This document shows, one piece after another, positions 17,353-26,700 of a stretch of DNA of 64,000 bases; positions within the stretch are counted from its first letter, which is position 1, and each line of letters begins with the position of its first letter. Both the position numbers and the translations under genes were made by a program. The notes beneath the pieces were generated by a model. That model made no database searches and was not told the DNA's origin. It was given only the letters and a program-made list of their open reading frames with translations. Location: the NCBI RefSeq assembly GCF_000971295.1, contig NZ_LANJ01000045.1:124001-188000 (forward strand), read 5' to 3'. The DNA comes from Devosia epidermidihirudinis (GTDB lineage: Bacteria > Pseudomonadota > Alphaproteobacteria > Rhizobiales > Devosiaceae).

Positions 17353-18462
17353 TTAGTTCCCCGTCGAACGAGTTGTCGCGCCGGGGCGCAGTTCAGGCAG
17401 CGGCAGGTATGGCACGACGCCATTTCCGTTCGGGCTGGACTCAAGGAGAACCTTTTCAGAGCCGCCAAGCACCTCTTCCATGGTTTCCAGGAACAGACGC
17501 TTGCGCGTCACTTCGGGGGAGTTCACATACTCAGCGTAGATGGCATTGAAGCGCTGAGCCTCACCGGTTGCTTCCTGCACCACGCGGTTGGTGTAAGCGG
17601 CAGAATCTTCGCGCAGGGCTGCAGCACGACCACGCGCATCACCCAGAAGGGTGTTGGCATAGGAGCGGGCCTCTTCCTGAAGGCGCGTCTCGTCCTGACG
17701 GGCGCGCTGCACTTCGTTGAACGCATCAACGACTTCAGCTGGCGGACCGGCGTTTTCGATAAGCACCTGACCGACGCGAACGCCGAGCTGATAGCTGTCG
17801 AGAATGGACTGGGTGATCTGCTGGACTTCCAGCTCGATACCGCGACGGTCATCACTGTAGATGTCCTGTGCGGGACGACGGCCAGCCACTTCGCGCATCG
17901 CGCTTTCAGCGGCATTCCGGACCATTTCCTCAGGGTCACGCACGTTGAACAGGTAAGCGATAGGATCGCTGACCGACCAAAGCGCAGAGAACTGCACATT
18001 GACGATGTTCTGGTCGCCCGAGAGCATCAGGCCATTGCTGCCGGATGCATTGGCACGCGAGCCAGCCGCCGAAGCCGAACCGATAGTGGTCTGATTTTCG
18101 GTGACGGTGACGCGCTCAACCGTCTCGATGGGCCACAGATGGAAATGCAGACCCGGATTGGAAAGCTCAGGCTTTGGCTTACCAAAGCGCAGCTCGACGC
18201 CAACTTCCTGCGGTGCAACGGTGTAAACCGAATTGACGCCCCAGAAGGCGATCAGCGCGAGAATGCCACCAACAATGGCCCAGCGCCCACCTGGGACGCC
18301 GCCCTTGAACTGATCGCGACCGCGGTTGAGGATGTCTTCGAGGTTGGGCGTGTTGCCGCCACCTGGACGGCGTGGACCGTTTCCACCGCCACCGGGGGCC
18401 TGTCCCCACGGACCGCCATTATTATTGCGGCCACCCCCGCCTCCATTACTCTCCCACGGCAT
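17353..18462 (-). CDS. hflK: FtsH protease modulator HflK
   Basis: Partner of HflC in the periplasmic-facing HflKC complex. The first 50 residues are glycine, asparagine and proline rich (starting MPWESNGGGGGRNNNGG), typical of HflK. A membrane segment (WAIVGGILALIAFWGVNSVYTV, about residues 61-82) and the SPFH domain follow (PQEVGVELRFGKP onward), then a helical region ending in FNEVQRARQDETRLQEEARS. 369 residues. AAGGGA precedes the ATG. It lies 76 bases after folA. Confidence 0.93.
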   Translation of the reverse strand: MPWESNGGGGGRNNNGGPWGQAPGGGGNGPRRPGGGNTPNLEDILNRGRDQFKGGVPGGRWAIVGGILALIAFWGVNSVYTVAPQEVGVELRFGKPKPELSNPGLHFHLWPIETVERVTVTENQTTIGSASAAGSRANASGSNGLMLSGDQNIVNVQFSALWSVSDPIAYLFNVRDPEEMVRNAAESAMREVAGRRPAQDIYSDDRRGIELEVQQITQSILDSYQLGVRVGQVLIENAGPPAEVVDAFNEVQRARQDETRLQEEARSYANTLLGDARGRAAALREDSAAYTNRVVQEATGEAQRFNAIYAEYVNSPEVTRKRLFLETMEEVLGGSEKVLLESSPNGNGVVPYLPLPELRPGATTRSTGN

Positions 18463-18538
18463 CGCGTCCCTTTCGGATAAATCTACTACGTTACGGACTT
18501 ATATAGGCAAGGTCCTCGCGCGATCAATGCACGCTGGG

Positions 18539-19048
18539 CTATCGACGTTCGTACACATTGACGCGGTAGCGCGCTTCATCCTTTGGCGAAGGCTCAATCT
18601 CAGGGCTATCAACCACAATCCACTGCTCGGGCGAGATGACTGGAAACAGTACATCGCCTTCCGGATTGAGTTCAATATGAGAGATATACAGGCGATCGGC
18701 CACGTTCATCAGTTGAGCATAAATATCGCCCCCTCCGATAATCATGACCTCATCAACGCCATCGGCCACCGCAATCGCGCGCGCTTTCTCCAGTGCTGCC
18801 TCGATTGTGGAAAACACCAAAACACCCTCGGGCTGGTAACCCGGCTGGCGAGTCACCACGATATTGGTGCGACCCGGCAGCGGCTTGCCCACGGTTTCAT
18901 ACTGTTTGCGCCCCATAATCATGGGCTTGCCCATGGTAGTGCGCTTGAAAAAACCAAAATCGGACGGAATCCGCCAGGGGATGGTCTGCGAGCTGCCGAT
19001 GACGCCGTTTTCGGCGACACCAGCGATCATGGCGATCTTAATGCTCAT
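18539..19048 (-). CDS. folA: dihydrofolate reductase
   Basis: DHFR, 169 residues, reduces dihydrofolate to tetrahydrofolate with NADPH. Motifs: IAMIAGVAENGVIGSSQTIPWRIPSD (substrate and Met20-loop region, with an Asp in the IPSD position used for proton donation), GKPMIMGRKQYETVGKPLPGRTNIVVTR (NADPH site), and EVMIIGGGDIYAQLM. The trimethoprim-sensitive chromosomal type is likely. The start lies 3 bases after the DUF4424 stop. Together with thyA in the same run, it recycles the dihydrofolate made by ThyA. Confidence 0.95.
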   Translation of the reverse strand: MSIKIAMIAGVAENGVIGSSQTIPWRIPSDFGFFKRTTMGKPMIMGRKQYETVGKPLPGRTNIVVTRQPGYQPEGVLVFSTIEAALEKARAIAVADGVDEVMIIGGGDIYAQLMNVADRLYISHIELNPEGDVLFPVISPEQWIVVDSPEIEPSPKDEARYRVNVYERR

Positions 19049-19051
19049 GAC

Positions 19052-20062
19052 CTACTCGGCCGTGTCATGGCGCTGAAGGATCAGCACATCGAGTTCCCGC
19101 TCTGGCCAATAGTTTTCTTTGACCATTTCGAAGGTCGTCGGGCCGATCTTTTTGACGCCGTCGCCGCAGAACGACACGAGGTTCTTGGTGTCACCTTTAT
19201 CGACGACGAGACGGAATTTCTCGATACCGTTGCCGCCCCAATTGCCACCTGTGGTGACGATATAAGAAAGCCAGTTCTCGTAGAACGGCGCGGCATAGTA
19301 TTCTTCACCCTTGGGAATGGTGGCGCGCACCGCAGTGATCAGCGCGTCGTCGATGCAATACTTGTCGGTGTATTCCTTGACCGGATCATAGCCCTCATAG
19401 GCCTCGCCGAGGAAGTTTACCCCAACGGTGCCACCAACACTGGGCTTGTACCGATGTTCGACCGTCACCGTTTTGCCGGCAGGGAAGGTCGCTTCCCAAG
19501 TGTAGGTCGCCTTATAGGTCCAGGCTGGCCAATAATGCTTTTCCCAACCTTTCCCGGCGTCGAATTCGTCCGGAGTGATCATGCCCAGATGCAGCAGCTT
19601 GTCGCGCGTTGCCTCGTCGAGGTGGTCAGTGGCCTCGCCCGCTGCCTCGTTGATCGGCACCAGCGGTAGCTTCAGCGACCTGAGCAGTTCCGTACGATCA
19701 ACCCCGAACGAATAGGCATATTCGTTTAGGGTCGCATCGACCGGCTTGCCGTCAAACGTCGTCTGGAACTCAAAGAGATTGTCGTCAGGTCCATTGGGAT
19801 AGGACACTGGAGAATACATGTCCGGCACAATCTCGGGCATTGGGAACGCCACAAGGATGTTCTGGTCCACATCGGTGTCGTTGCGGAACTCATAGACAAC
19901 GCGGATTTCATCACGAGAGATGAACAGCTCTTCGCTCTGCATCACGATGTCGGAATTGCTGATGAACTCAAGGCCACCCGTGGTCAGCACAGCGGTGGTG
20001 TCATTAGCCAATACCGGCACACCGGCAGCAAGCACCATGGCCGTGGCGGTCAGGAACTTCAT
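19052..20062 (-). CDS. DUF4424 domain exported protein
   Basis: 336 residues. A signal peptide (MKFLTATAMVLAAGVPVLA-NDT) is followed by a DUF4424 domain: the segments LEFISNSDIVMQSEELFIS, VYEFRNDTDVDQNILVAFPMPE and the C-terminal FRLVVDKGDTKNLVSFCG with one cysteine are characteristic of the family as I know it. It is a periplasmic protein of unknown role, rich in beta structure. The open frame starts at a TTG (20074); the ATG at 20062 has GGAGGA 5 bases before it and is preferred. Placed between mazG-like and folA genes; there is no evident functional link to folate. Confidence 0.85.
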   Translation of the reverse strand: MKFLTATAMVLAAGVPVLANDTTAVLTTGGLEFISNSDIVMQSEELFISRDEIRVVYEFRNDTDVDQNILVAFPMPEIVPDMYSPVSYPNGPDDNLFEFQTTFDGKPVDATLNEYAYSFGVDRTELLRSLKLPLVPINEAAGEATDHLDEATRDKLLHLGMITPDEFDAGKGWEKHYWPAWTYKATYTWEATFPAGKTVTVEHRYKPSVGGTVGVNFLGEAYEGYDPVKEYTDKYCIDDALITAVRATIPKGEEYYAAPFYENWLSYIVTTGGNWGGNGIEKFRLVVDKGDTKNLVSFCGDGVKKIGPTTFEMVKENYWPERELDVLILQRHDTAE

Positions 20063-20158
20063 CGCATCCTCCAAAAAACTTGTCGTCTCAGACGCTTGGG
20101 GCGAAGCTCGGACTCTCTGCCGTCACGTCATGTTCAGGACGCTATGTAGCCGCATCGC

Positions 20159-20473
20159 CTAGCTTTGCGGAAGATACCTCAGCCACTTGCGGGCGAGTGC
20201 TGCATCAAGGTCGATTTTGTTGTGCCGCGCGAACAGCAGCAGCATGGCCAATACGTCCGCCGCCTCATCTTCAAGCGCGACCCGAATCTCTGCTGCGTCA
20301 GCACCTTTGAGCCGCCCCCTGCCCGTTCCCTTCAGATGCTCGGCAGTCAGCTCGCCGAGCTCCTCCTGCAGCTTGAGCAGATACCAGTCGGCACTGCGCT
20401 CAATCTCGAAGCGTTCGGCGTAAATGTCCGAAACCAGCGCGAGTTTATCCGCCAGTTCGGACAGGCCGGTCAT
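20159..20473 (-). CDS. MazG-like nucleotide pyrophosphohydrolase
   Basis: 104-residue all-alpha NTP-pyrophosphatase of the MazG/dUTPase-2/HisE superfamily. The metal-binding carboxylates follow the family spacing: [15 protein letters not shown], then [19 protein letters not shown] (EExxE ... ExxD). Its ATG overlaps the thyA stop by 4 bases, so translation is coupled. By position a house-cleaning or dCTP/dUTP-trimming role next to thymidylate synthase is attractive, but this is an inference. Confidence 0.85.
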   Translation of the reverse strand: MTGLSELADKLALVSDIYAERFEIERSADWYLLKLQEELGELTAEHLKGTGRGRLKGADAAEIRVALEDEAADVLAMLLLFARHNKIDLDAALARKWLRYLPQS

Positions 20474-21264
20474 ACGGACACCGCAGCCTTGATGTGTGGG
20501 TGCGGATCATAACCAACGAACTCAAAGTCCTCGAACACGAAGTCCTCAAGGTTTTTGACCGCAGGATTGATCTTGAGCGACGGCAGCGGGCGCGGTTCGC
20601 GCGTCAGCTGCAGCTGCGCCTGCTCGAAGTGGTTCGAGTACAGATGCGCATCGCCAAAGGTATGGACGAAGTCACCCACCTCCAGCCCCGTCACCTGCGC
20701 CACCATATGAGTCAGCAGCGCGTATGAAGCGATGTTGAACGGCACGCCGAGGAACGTGTCGGCAGAGCGCTGATAGAGCTGGCAGCTGAGCTTGCCGTTC
20801 GCCACATAAAACTGGAACAGGCAATGACATGGCGGCAGCGCCATTTCATCGACTTCTGCCGGGTTCCAGGCCGACACGATATGGCGGCGAGAATCCGGCT
20901 TGGTGCGAATGGATTCGATCACATTGGCGATCTGGTCAATCTTGCGGCCATCCGGCGCAGGCCAGCTGCGCCACTGCGAACCGTAGACTGGTCCAAGGTC
21001 GCCATTTTCGTCGGCCCATTCGTCCCAGATCTTCACGCCGCGCTCTTGAAGCCAGCGCACATTGGTCTCGCCACGAATGAACCACAGCAGTTCATAGACG
21101 ATGGATTTGAGATGCAGCTTCTTGGTCGTCAGCAGGGGAAAGCCCTGCGACAGATCAAAACGCATCTGGTAGCCGAACAGGCTGCGCGTGCCAGTACCGG
21201 TACGGTCGGCCTTGTCGGCGCCATGCTCAAGGATGTCGGATAAAAGCTTCAGATAGGGCTGCAT
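20470..21264 (-). CDS. thyA: thymidylate synthase
   Basis: 264 residues. ThyA methylates dUMP using 5,10-methylene-tetrahydrofolate, producing dTMP and dihydrofolate. The catalytic cysteine lies in [13 protein letters not shown] (about residues 143-155), preceded by [11 protein letters not shown] and followed by [26 protein letters not shown], the folate and dUMP site. The C-terminal AAVSV is of the closing-lid type. AGGA lies 6 bases before the ATG. It is 9 bases after the DUF1003 gene and overlaps the MazG-like gene. Confidence 0.97.
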   Translation of the reverse strand: MQPYLKLLSDILEHGADKADRTGTGTRSLFGYQMRFDLSQGFPLLTTKKLHLKSIVYELLWFIRGETNVRWLQERGVKIWDEWADENGDLGPVYGSQWRSWPAPDGRKIDQIANVIESIRTKPDSRRHIVSAWNPAEVDEMALPPCHCLFQFYVANGKLSCQLYQRSADTFLGVPFNIASYALLTHMVAQVTGLEVGDFVHTFGDAHLYSNHFEQAQLQLTREPRPLPSLKINPAVKNLEDFVFEDFEFVGYDPHPHIKAAVSV

Positions 21265-21273
21265 GGTTCCATC

Positions 21274-21858
21274 CTAAGACGATTCGCCCGGCGCTGGCGC
21301 TTCTCCCAGATGGCTTTTCAAAAGCCGTGTCAAAAGGTCGATCTGCTCCTGCTGTTTTTCCAGCAATGCCTTGAGATCGCCATCACGCATCCGGTCCACC
21401 TTGTCGTGCAGCGCCATGATCTCGATCTCGGCCTTGAGATTGCATTCGTAGTCGTGACTGGTGACCATGCGATCCTTCGCCGCCTGCCGGTTCTGGCTCA
21501 TCATGATGACCGGCGCCTGCACCGCCGCCAGCATCGACAGCAGCAGGTTGAGGAAGATGAACGGATAGGGATCCGGTGCCGACTGGCTCAATCCAAGATT
21601 CAACCCCACCCAGATAAGCAGCACGACACCAAAGATGATCAGAAAGGTCCATGAGCCGCCGAACGAGGCCACGCCATCGGCCAGCCGCTGCCCAAAGGTG
21701 GATTTATCATCAAAAATTACGCTGGCATCCTGGGAGAGCGCCCTGCGGCCAATCGATTGCTCCAACACGAGACGCTCGTGCTTTGTCAGCGCTTTCTCAC
21801 CTTTACCCAGAAACCGCTCGGCAGCGGAAATCAGCTTATCAGTCGGGATGTCAGTCAT
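21274..21858 (-). CDS. DUF1003 family membrane protein
   Basis: 194 residues. The DUF1003 core is unmistakable: FGGSWTFLIIFGVVLLIWVGLN, then DPYPFIFLNLLLSMLAAVQAPVIMMSQNRQAAKDR, with two membrane segments (about residues 68-90 and 100-122). The C-terminal 60 residues look coiled-coil (LKAEIEIMALHDKVDRM ... LLEKQQEQIDLLTRLL). A cytoplasmic-membrane protein, function unknown. It heads the minus-strand run that leads into thyA. Confidence 0.88.
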   Translation of the reverse strand: MTDIPTDKLISAAERFLGKGEKALTKHERLVLEQSIGRRALSQDASVIFDDKSTFGQRLADGVASFGGSWTFLIIFGVVLLIWVGLNLGLSQSAPDPYPFIFLNLLLSMLAAVQAPVIMMSQNRQAAKDRMVTSHDYECNLKAEIEIMALHDKVDRMRDGDLKALLEKQQEQIDLLTRLLKSHLGEAPAPGESS

Positions 21859-21975
21859 GGCTGGCTCTCTTGGCTTGTTGAACCAAACCTACACCGAATT
21901 GACGAGCGATGCTGCTGACACACACTGTCAGCCTAGCAATTGTAGGTGTGAGCGCAGGCATTGAGGAGAGCGCAA

Positions 21976-22374
21976 ATGGCCATTGAACATCTCAACCCCG
22001 AGGGCATGTACAAAAGCCCTGTCTTTTCACAGGGTATCGTTCTACCCGCTGGCGCCCGCCTGTTGCTGATCGGTGGACAGAACGCTGTCGACGCCGACGG
22101 ATCCATCATCGGCAAGGGCGACGTCGCTGCCCAGAGCGCCAAGGCGCTCAGCAATCTCCAGCTTGTGCTGGAAGCTGCCGGCGGGCGGCTGGAAGATCTC
22201 GTCAAAGTGACCGTCATTATCGATCAGGACGCTGACCTGCGGTTCGCGTTTGGCGCGTGGATGGCCGTGTGGGGCGACCGCACCAATCCACCCACCGTCA
22301 CCGGCTTCCGCGTCGCCGGCCTAGCCAATCCCGATTTCCTGATCGAGATCGAAGCCCAAGCTGTGCTGCCGTGA
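21976..22374 (+). CDS. RidA family protein (YjgF/YER057c/UK114)
   Basis: 132-residue member of the RidA superfamily, which hydrolyses reactive enamine/imine intermediates or acts on related small molecules. Typical segments: YKSPVFSQGIVLPAGARLLLIGGQNAVDADGSIIGKGDVAAQ and ALSNLQLVLEAAGGRLEDLVKVTVII, and a conserved glutamate in LIEIEAQAVLP. The Arg of canonical RidA deaminases is not obvious, so it may be in one of the Rid2-7 subgroups. The frame extends to a TTG at 21961; the ATG at 21976 follows GAGGAGA. Its stop overlaps the next start as GTGA. Confidence 0.88.
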   Translation: MAIEHLNPEGMYKSPVFSQGIVLPAGARLLLIGGQNAVDADGSIIGKGDVAAQSAKALSNLQLVLEAAGGRLEDLVKVTVIIDQDADLRFAFGAWMAVWGDRTNPPTVTGFRVAGLANPDFLIEIEAQAVLP

Positions 22375-22607
22375 GTGCGCTGCGACCTTTGCGCGCTCGC
22401 GAGACCATGGAGCCCTTTGTGGCCGAAGCTTTGGAACAGCGCGGTGTGCGTGCCCAATACGACGCCAGGCCGCCCTATCAGCGCAACGATTACCTGCTGT
22501 GGATCAATAAGGCCAAGCTCGACGACACCAAGCAAAAACGCCTCGCGCAAATGCTGGACGAGCTCGAAAATGGTGGTGTTTACATGAACATGGCGTGGAA
22601 CGGCTGA
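22371..22607 (+). CDS. YdeI/OmpD-associated (OmdA-type) small protein
   Basis: 78 residues beginning with GTG at 22371, which overlaps the RidA stop (GTGA). The C-terminal 50 residues carry the OmdA pattern: YDARPPYQRNDYLLWINKAKLD, then TKQKRLAQMLDEL and GGVYMNMAW. The family (bacteriocin-protection YdeI/OmpD-associated) usually has this region after a DUF1801-like domain; here it is alone. An upstream ATG in the same frame within the RidA gene is rejected as out of context. Coupling to RidA suggests one transcription unit; function unknown. Confidence 0.75.
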   Translation: MSALRPLRARETMEPFVAEALEQRGVRAQYDARPPYQRNDYLLWINKAKLDDTKQKRLAQMLDELENGGVYMNMAWNG

Positions 22608-22615
22608 CCCCAATA

Positions 22616-22644
22616 TTGCATCCCGCGCCCGACCGTCCTATATG
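22616..22644 (+). promoter_or_regulatory. ssrA promoter
   Basis: TTGCAT (22616-22621), 17-base spacer, TATATG (22639-22644). The predicted transcription start is near 22651, at the beginning of the acceptor half of the tmRNA. The -35 lies right after the stop of the OmdA-like gene. Confidence 0.65.
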
Positions 22645-22650
22645 TGAGGG

Positions 22651-22960
22651 GCTCGCAAGAGCTATGGCGATAAACTGTCATCGTAATAAACCTTTCGGAC
22701 CCGGGGGCAGTACCCGGCGCCTCCACCATTATGGGGGCGAAACAGGATCGACGAGGGCGTAAAGGGTGTGCTTTTGCTCGGTGAGGTACCACCGTTATCG
22801 GTCCGAAACTTATAGTTGCAAATGACAACAATAAGGCTCCAGTCGCTCTCGCTGCGTAAGCAGTGCTAGCATTGGGAAATTAAGTCCTCCACCCCTAGCC
22901 GGGTGACAGGCGGGGTCCGCAGGCACCTGGCAACAGAAGCCTGCACCTTCCCTAATTGCC
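22651..22960 (+). ncRNA. ssrA: tmRNA, circularly permuted (two-piece) type
   Basis: The 3' acceptor half comes first: ATAAACTGTCATCG, then the T-arm CCGGGGGCAGTACCCGG and the 3' end CGCCTCCACCA ending at 22728. After only four bases (TTAT) the normal 5' end GGGGGCGAAACAGGATCGAC starts at 22733. GGGGGCG pairs with CGCCUCC including the G3-U70 pair recognised by alanyl-tRNA synthetase. The tag reading frame (22818-22859) codes ANDNNKAPVALAA and ends TAA. This gene order is the one known for alphaproteobacteria, where the transcript is cut into coding and acceptor RNAs. The outer ends (22651 and about 22960) are estimates. Downstream lies sspB, the adaptor that hands tagged proteins to ClpXP. 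Confidence 0.93.
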
Positions 22961-23049
22961 AATAGATTTCCCTTTATCCTTGAATTCTAATGGAACGTGG
23001 GGCTGATATGAGCCGTTCAGGATTCGATTAAACTGCCGGAAGGTTGACT

Positions 23050-23538
23050 ATGGCCGAAGACCACATGCGCTACGATATTCTCGCTCAGGAAGCCCTGCGC
23101 GGCGTCGTGCGCAAGGTGCTGGCTGAAGTTGCCAAAACCGGCCTTCCTGGCGACCACCACTTCTTCATTTCCTTCGTGACACGCGCCCCGGGCGTGCGCC
23201 TCAGCGAAAAACTGCTGGGCCAGTACGACAAGGAAATGACCATCGTTATCCAGAACCAGTATTGGGACCTCAAGGTCACCGAAACCGGTTTTGAAGTCGG
23301 CCTGTCCTTCGACGGCCAGCCCGAGCTGCTTGTCATCCCCTTCTCCGCAGTCAAAGGTTTCTTTGATCCGTCGGTCCAGTTCGGCCTGCAGTTTGATCCG
23401 GCCACTGCACCGGGCTCCGATGCTGTCGAGGCGGACGCAGACGAAGCCGTCGAAAGCGTTGCCAGCGCAGTACCTGAAGAAGGCGAAAGCAGCGGCGAAA
23501 AGGTCGTGAGCCTCGACGCCTTCCGCAAAAAGCCCTGA
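23050..23538 (+). CDS. sspB: ClpXP adaptor SspB, alphaproteobacterial type
   Basis: 162 residues. SspB binds the ssrA tag and delivers tagged proteins to ClpXP. The folded domain covers about residues 5-115 (YDILAQEALRGVVRKVLAEV, HHFFISFVTRAPGVRLSEKL, FEVGLSFDGQPELLVIPFSAV), followed by an acidic linker rich in Glu and Ala and a C-terminal VVSLDAFRKKP, the ClpX-binding (XB) peptide of alphaproteobacterial SspB. The frame begins at a TTG (23044), but ATG 23050 behind GGAAGG is chosen. Its position 90 bases after ssrA links tag and adaptor. Confidence 0.93.
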   Translation: MAEDHMRYDILAQEALRGVVRKVLAEVAKTGLPGDHHFFISFVTRAPGVRLSEKLLGQYDKEMTIVIQNQYWDLKVTETGFEVGLSFDGQPELLVIPFSAVKGFFDPSVQFGLQFDPATAPGSDAVEADADEAVESVASAVPEEGESSGEKVVSLDAFRKKP

Positions 23539-23548
23539 CATTGCCCTG

Positions 23549-23770
23549 ATGGACAAGCGATCCCTGTCCATTGCCGGTCATCGCACGTCGATTGCCCTGG
23601 AGCCCGAGTTCTGGGCTGCACTCGAACGCATGGCCGCAGAAGCAGGCCAGCCAATGGCAGGCCTCATCCGCACCATTGATGAAACCCGCCAGACGACAAA
23701 CCTGTCGTCTGCGGCGCGCGTTGCCGTATTGAAATGGTATCAGCAGAAAGCCGAAACGCCCGCTAGTTGA
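23549..23770 (+). CDS. ribbon-helix-helix domain protein
   Basis: 73 residues, RHH_4-type domain: RSLSIAGHRTSIALEPEFWAALERMA is the beta strand and first helix, with the second helix after GLIRTIDE. Such proteins bind DNA as dimers, as transcription factors or antitoxins; no toxin gene adjoins it. It follows sspB by 10 bases and overlaps the end of the AsmA gene on the other strand by 8 bases. Confidence 0.82.
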   Translation: MDKRSLSIAGHRTSIALEPEFWAALERMAAEAGQPMAGLIRTIDETRQTTNLSSAARVAVLKWYQQKAETPAS

Positions 23771-26700
23771 CCGGCTGGTTCACCATGGGTTGATAACCCA
23801 GGTTCAGTTGCAGCGGCTGCACAGGGGGCGCCACTTGCGGTGGCGCGACAGGCTGCTGTTGTTGCTGACGCAGCGCCTCTTCCTCAGCCGCCTTGCGGGC
23901 CGCCTCTTCAATGGCCAGACGAGCAGCCTCTTCGGCGGCGGCCTTCCGGCGCTGCTCTTCGATCAGCTTATTGCGCTCTTCAGCCGCCGCGCGCTGGCGC
24001 TCGGCATCCTCCGCGCGCAATACCTCAAGCCGATCGACCTCAAGTTCATTGGCCCGCACCTGCACAGCACCCACCAGTTCTTCCAGATCAGGCGTGATGG
24101 CCGGGGCCGTCAGCGTGCCCTTGATACGGGTCAGAATGCGCGCGGTATCTTCGCCAACAAGGCCACGTTCATCGGTGAAGCCAAGCGGCGTCAGCACGAA
24201 ACTGCCATCAAGCCCGAGCGACTTGAGCGCCAGATTGAGATTGCCCGCCAAACGCCCGCCATTGCCTTCAACGATGAAGTTGGCGAGACGCGCAACGCCA
24301 CCGGCGATGGTGAATGTACCGGTCGCCGTCGGAGCCGAGAAACTCCCCTGCCCCAGCGCCAGACTGACGATGGCCCTGAGCGCATCAGAGTCCATGTTGA
24401 GCACGTCACCCAACCCGGCAACCGTGGGATAAACACCCGGCGACAGCCCTGCGACCGCAAAGTCCTTCAGCGTAAAGCTGCCTTCCCCGGTAAGGCTCCC
24501 CATCGCTTCGGCAATGCTGGCGCCAGACGCCTCAAAGCGCATGCCGCCATCAAGCGCGCCACTCAACGCATTGGCCACAGCGGGCGTCGCGACAGCGTCG
24601 ACCGGCACGCCAACAAGGCTCATGCGGCCGCTAATATTCTTCTGGGCCAGCGGGCCCTCGCAGCACACCGCCACGTCGAACGTCGCCTTGCCACCTCCAA
24701 CGCTTGCCTCAAACCGCGACAAGCGTAGACGGGTCTCATCCCACGCCAGATCGAACGTTGCGTTCTGCATGCGCTCGACACCACCCGCGGTGACGACAGG
24801 CGCAGTGACACTCACAGTGCCCCGTGTGACGCGCGGCTCAGAGGCCGCATCGATTGGCCCCTCGGGCCAAACGTCGATCGCCCCGACCAGCGCCGCGCGA
24901 CCAAACAGTGTGGCGGCCAGACCTTCAACCGAAACGGTGTCGATTGTTACGGCACCTGACACAGCGGCGGTTGAGCCGGTGCGCGACAGGGCCAGCTCGC
25001 CGCCAAAACCGACTTCGCCGGATTTGCCCTTGATATCAGTCAGGCGCGCCAGACGTTCGCCCTCGAAATGCAGGGTTCCACTACCCACCGCCAGCGGCAG
25101 GCTGAGGCCTTGCGAGCCGACGACTTCGGCCATCGTGCCGGCATCGCCCAACGACACATCCAGCGTGCCAGTGCCTTGAATTTCGCCCGTAGCGGTCATC
25201 AGCAAGTTGCCGGTAAAGCCGACGCGTTCAGTGCCAAGGCTGGCATTCAGGTGACTGTCGAGGCTATTGGTTGGCGAGCCCTCGACCGCAAAGCTCACCA
25301 GCATGGAGCCATCGCCGCTGAACAGTTCGGCATTACCCAGTCCAACCTGTTGCGTCAGCCCGGCGACATCCATGGATTCAAGCGCGCCATTGAGGCGCAG
25401 CGGCTCGGTCAAAAGCCCGCCAATGCCGGCGCTGAGTTCAGCCCGTAGATTAAAGTCAGAAACACCCAGGGTGCCGCCCACGCTCAAGATCTGCCCACCC
25501 TGATCATTGGGCGCTTCAAGATCAATCGAGAGGTCGGCGGGCAATGACGGCGCCAAGGCACCGCGCCAGGATTCAGGCGTCTGTAAAACCCCATAGAGCA
25601 GCGCGAGCGCTGGCGCTGAGGCGGACGATACCGCAACGCGCCCCGTGCCCGAAAGCTCTGGCTCCGCCAGTGTGCCACCGAGCTCAAGCGCACCGTTAAT
25701 GCGCGCCCCGCCCCATTGCGCGGCAGACAGACGCGAGAAGGCGATCTTGTCCTGGGTCCAGCGCCCCTCGGCCACAAGCTCCGTGCCGTCTTGGCCAAAG
25801 GCCCGCGCGCGATTGGCCGTCAGCGAAAAACTGCCCGTCGGGAAGCTGCGGCCAAAAGCCGGATCATTGCTGATATTGGGTAGCAAGGCGCCAAGGGCAG
25901 CGCTTTCGATCGTCGAGAGCACATCGAAATGACCCACCACATCGAGCCGTGTCTCATCGCCAAAGCCCAGCCGCAGTTCGACAGCATGCGACTTGCCATC
26001 AAGCGTCAACCGGCCCGCTGTCAGCCCCAGCGCGTCGCCGACCAGCATGACCTTGCCGTCGAGACCGCCGGGCATATTGAACAGCGGATTGTCTTCGCTC
26101 GGTTTGCGCCACAGCGCAGCCAGACTATCGAGGCGTTCACTGTTCAACGATACCGAGCCACGAAACGCCGGGCGTCCTGCTTCATTGTCTAGGGAGCCGG
26201 TCGCGCGGACCTGGGTATTGCCGGGCAATTGACCCTGCAATGTGTCGACCTGCCAGCTCTCGGCATCGGTGGTCGCGGACACCACCACGTTACGGATGGA
26301 GAAAGCACGGAGCCCCACTTCGGCAAGGTCGATACTGACCTTGCCGGGAATGGGCGGAACAGGCGGCGCGGGCAACTCGGCCAACAAGCGCAAAACCTCA
26401 TAGGGTTGCGTTGACGTGTCTTCCTGCGCATCGCGCGGCGGCAGGGCAATCACCCCGCCCGAAATGACAGCGTCAAAACTCGGCGCCGCGCCAATCTGAA
26501 TGCTGGCCGAACCCGTCAGCCGTGCGCCGCTGCGGTTTTCATCTGGCTGGAGCGTGTAGCCCGACAGCAGGACGCGGTCGGTCGAGCTGGTCACCTTGCT
26601 TGTAAACACCAGATCACCGCGCACATCGCTGGCGCTGGCGGCAACGGGCGGCGTCTGGCGGTAGGTCAGCGTGCCATCAAACTTCGGCGCCATGCCGGCT

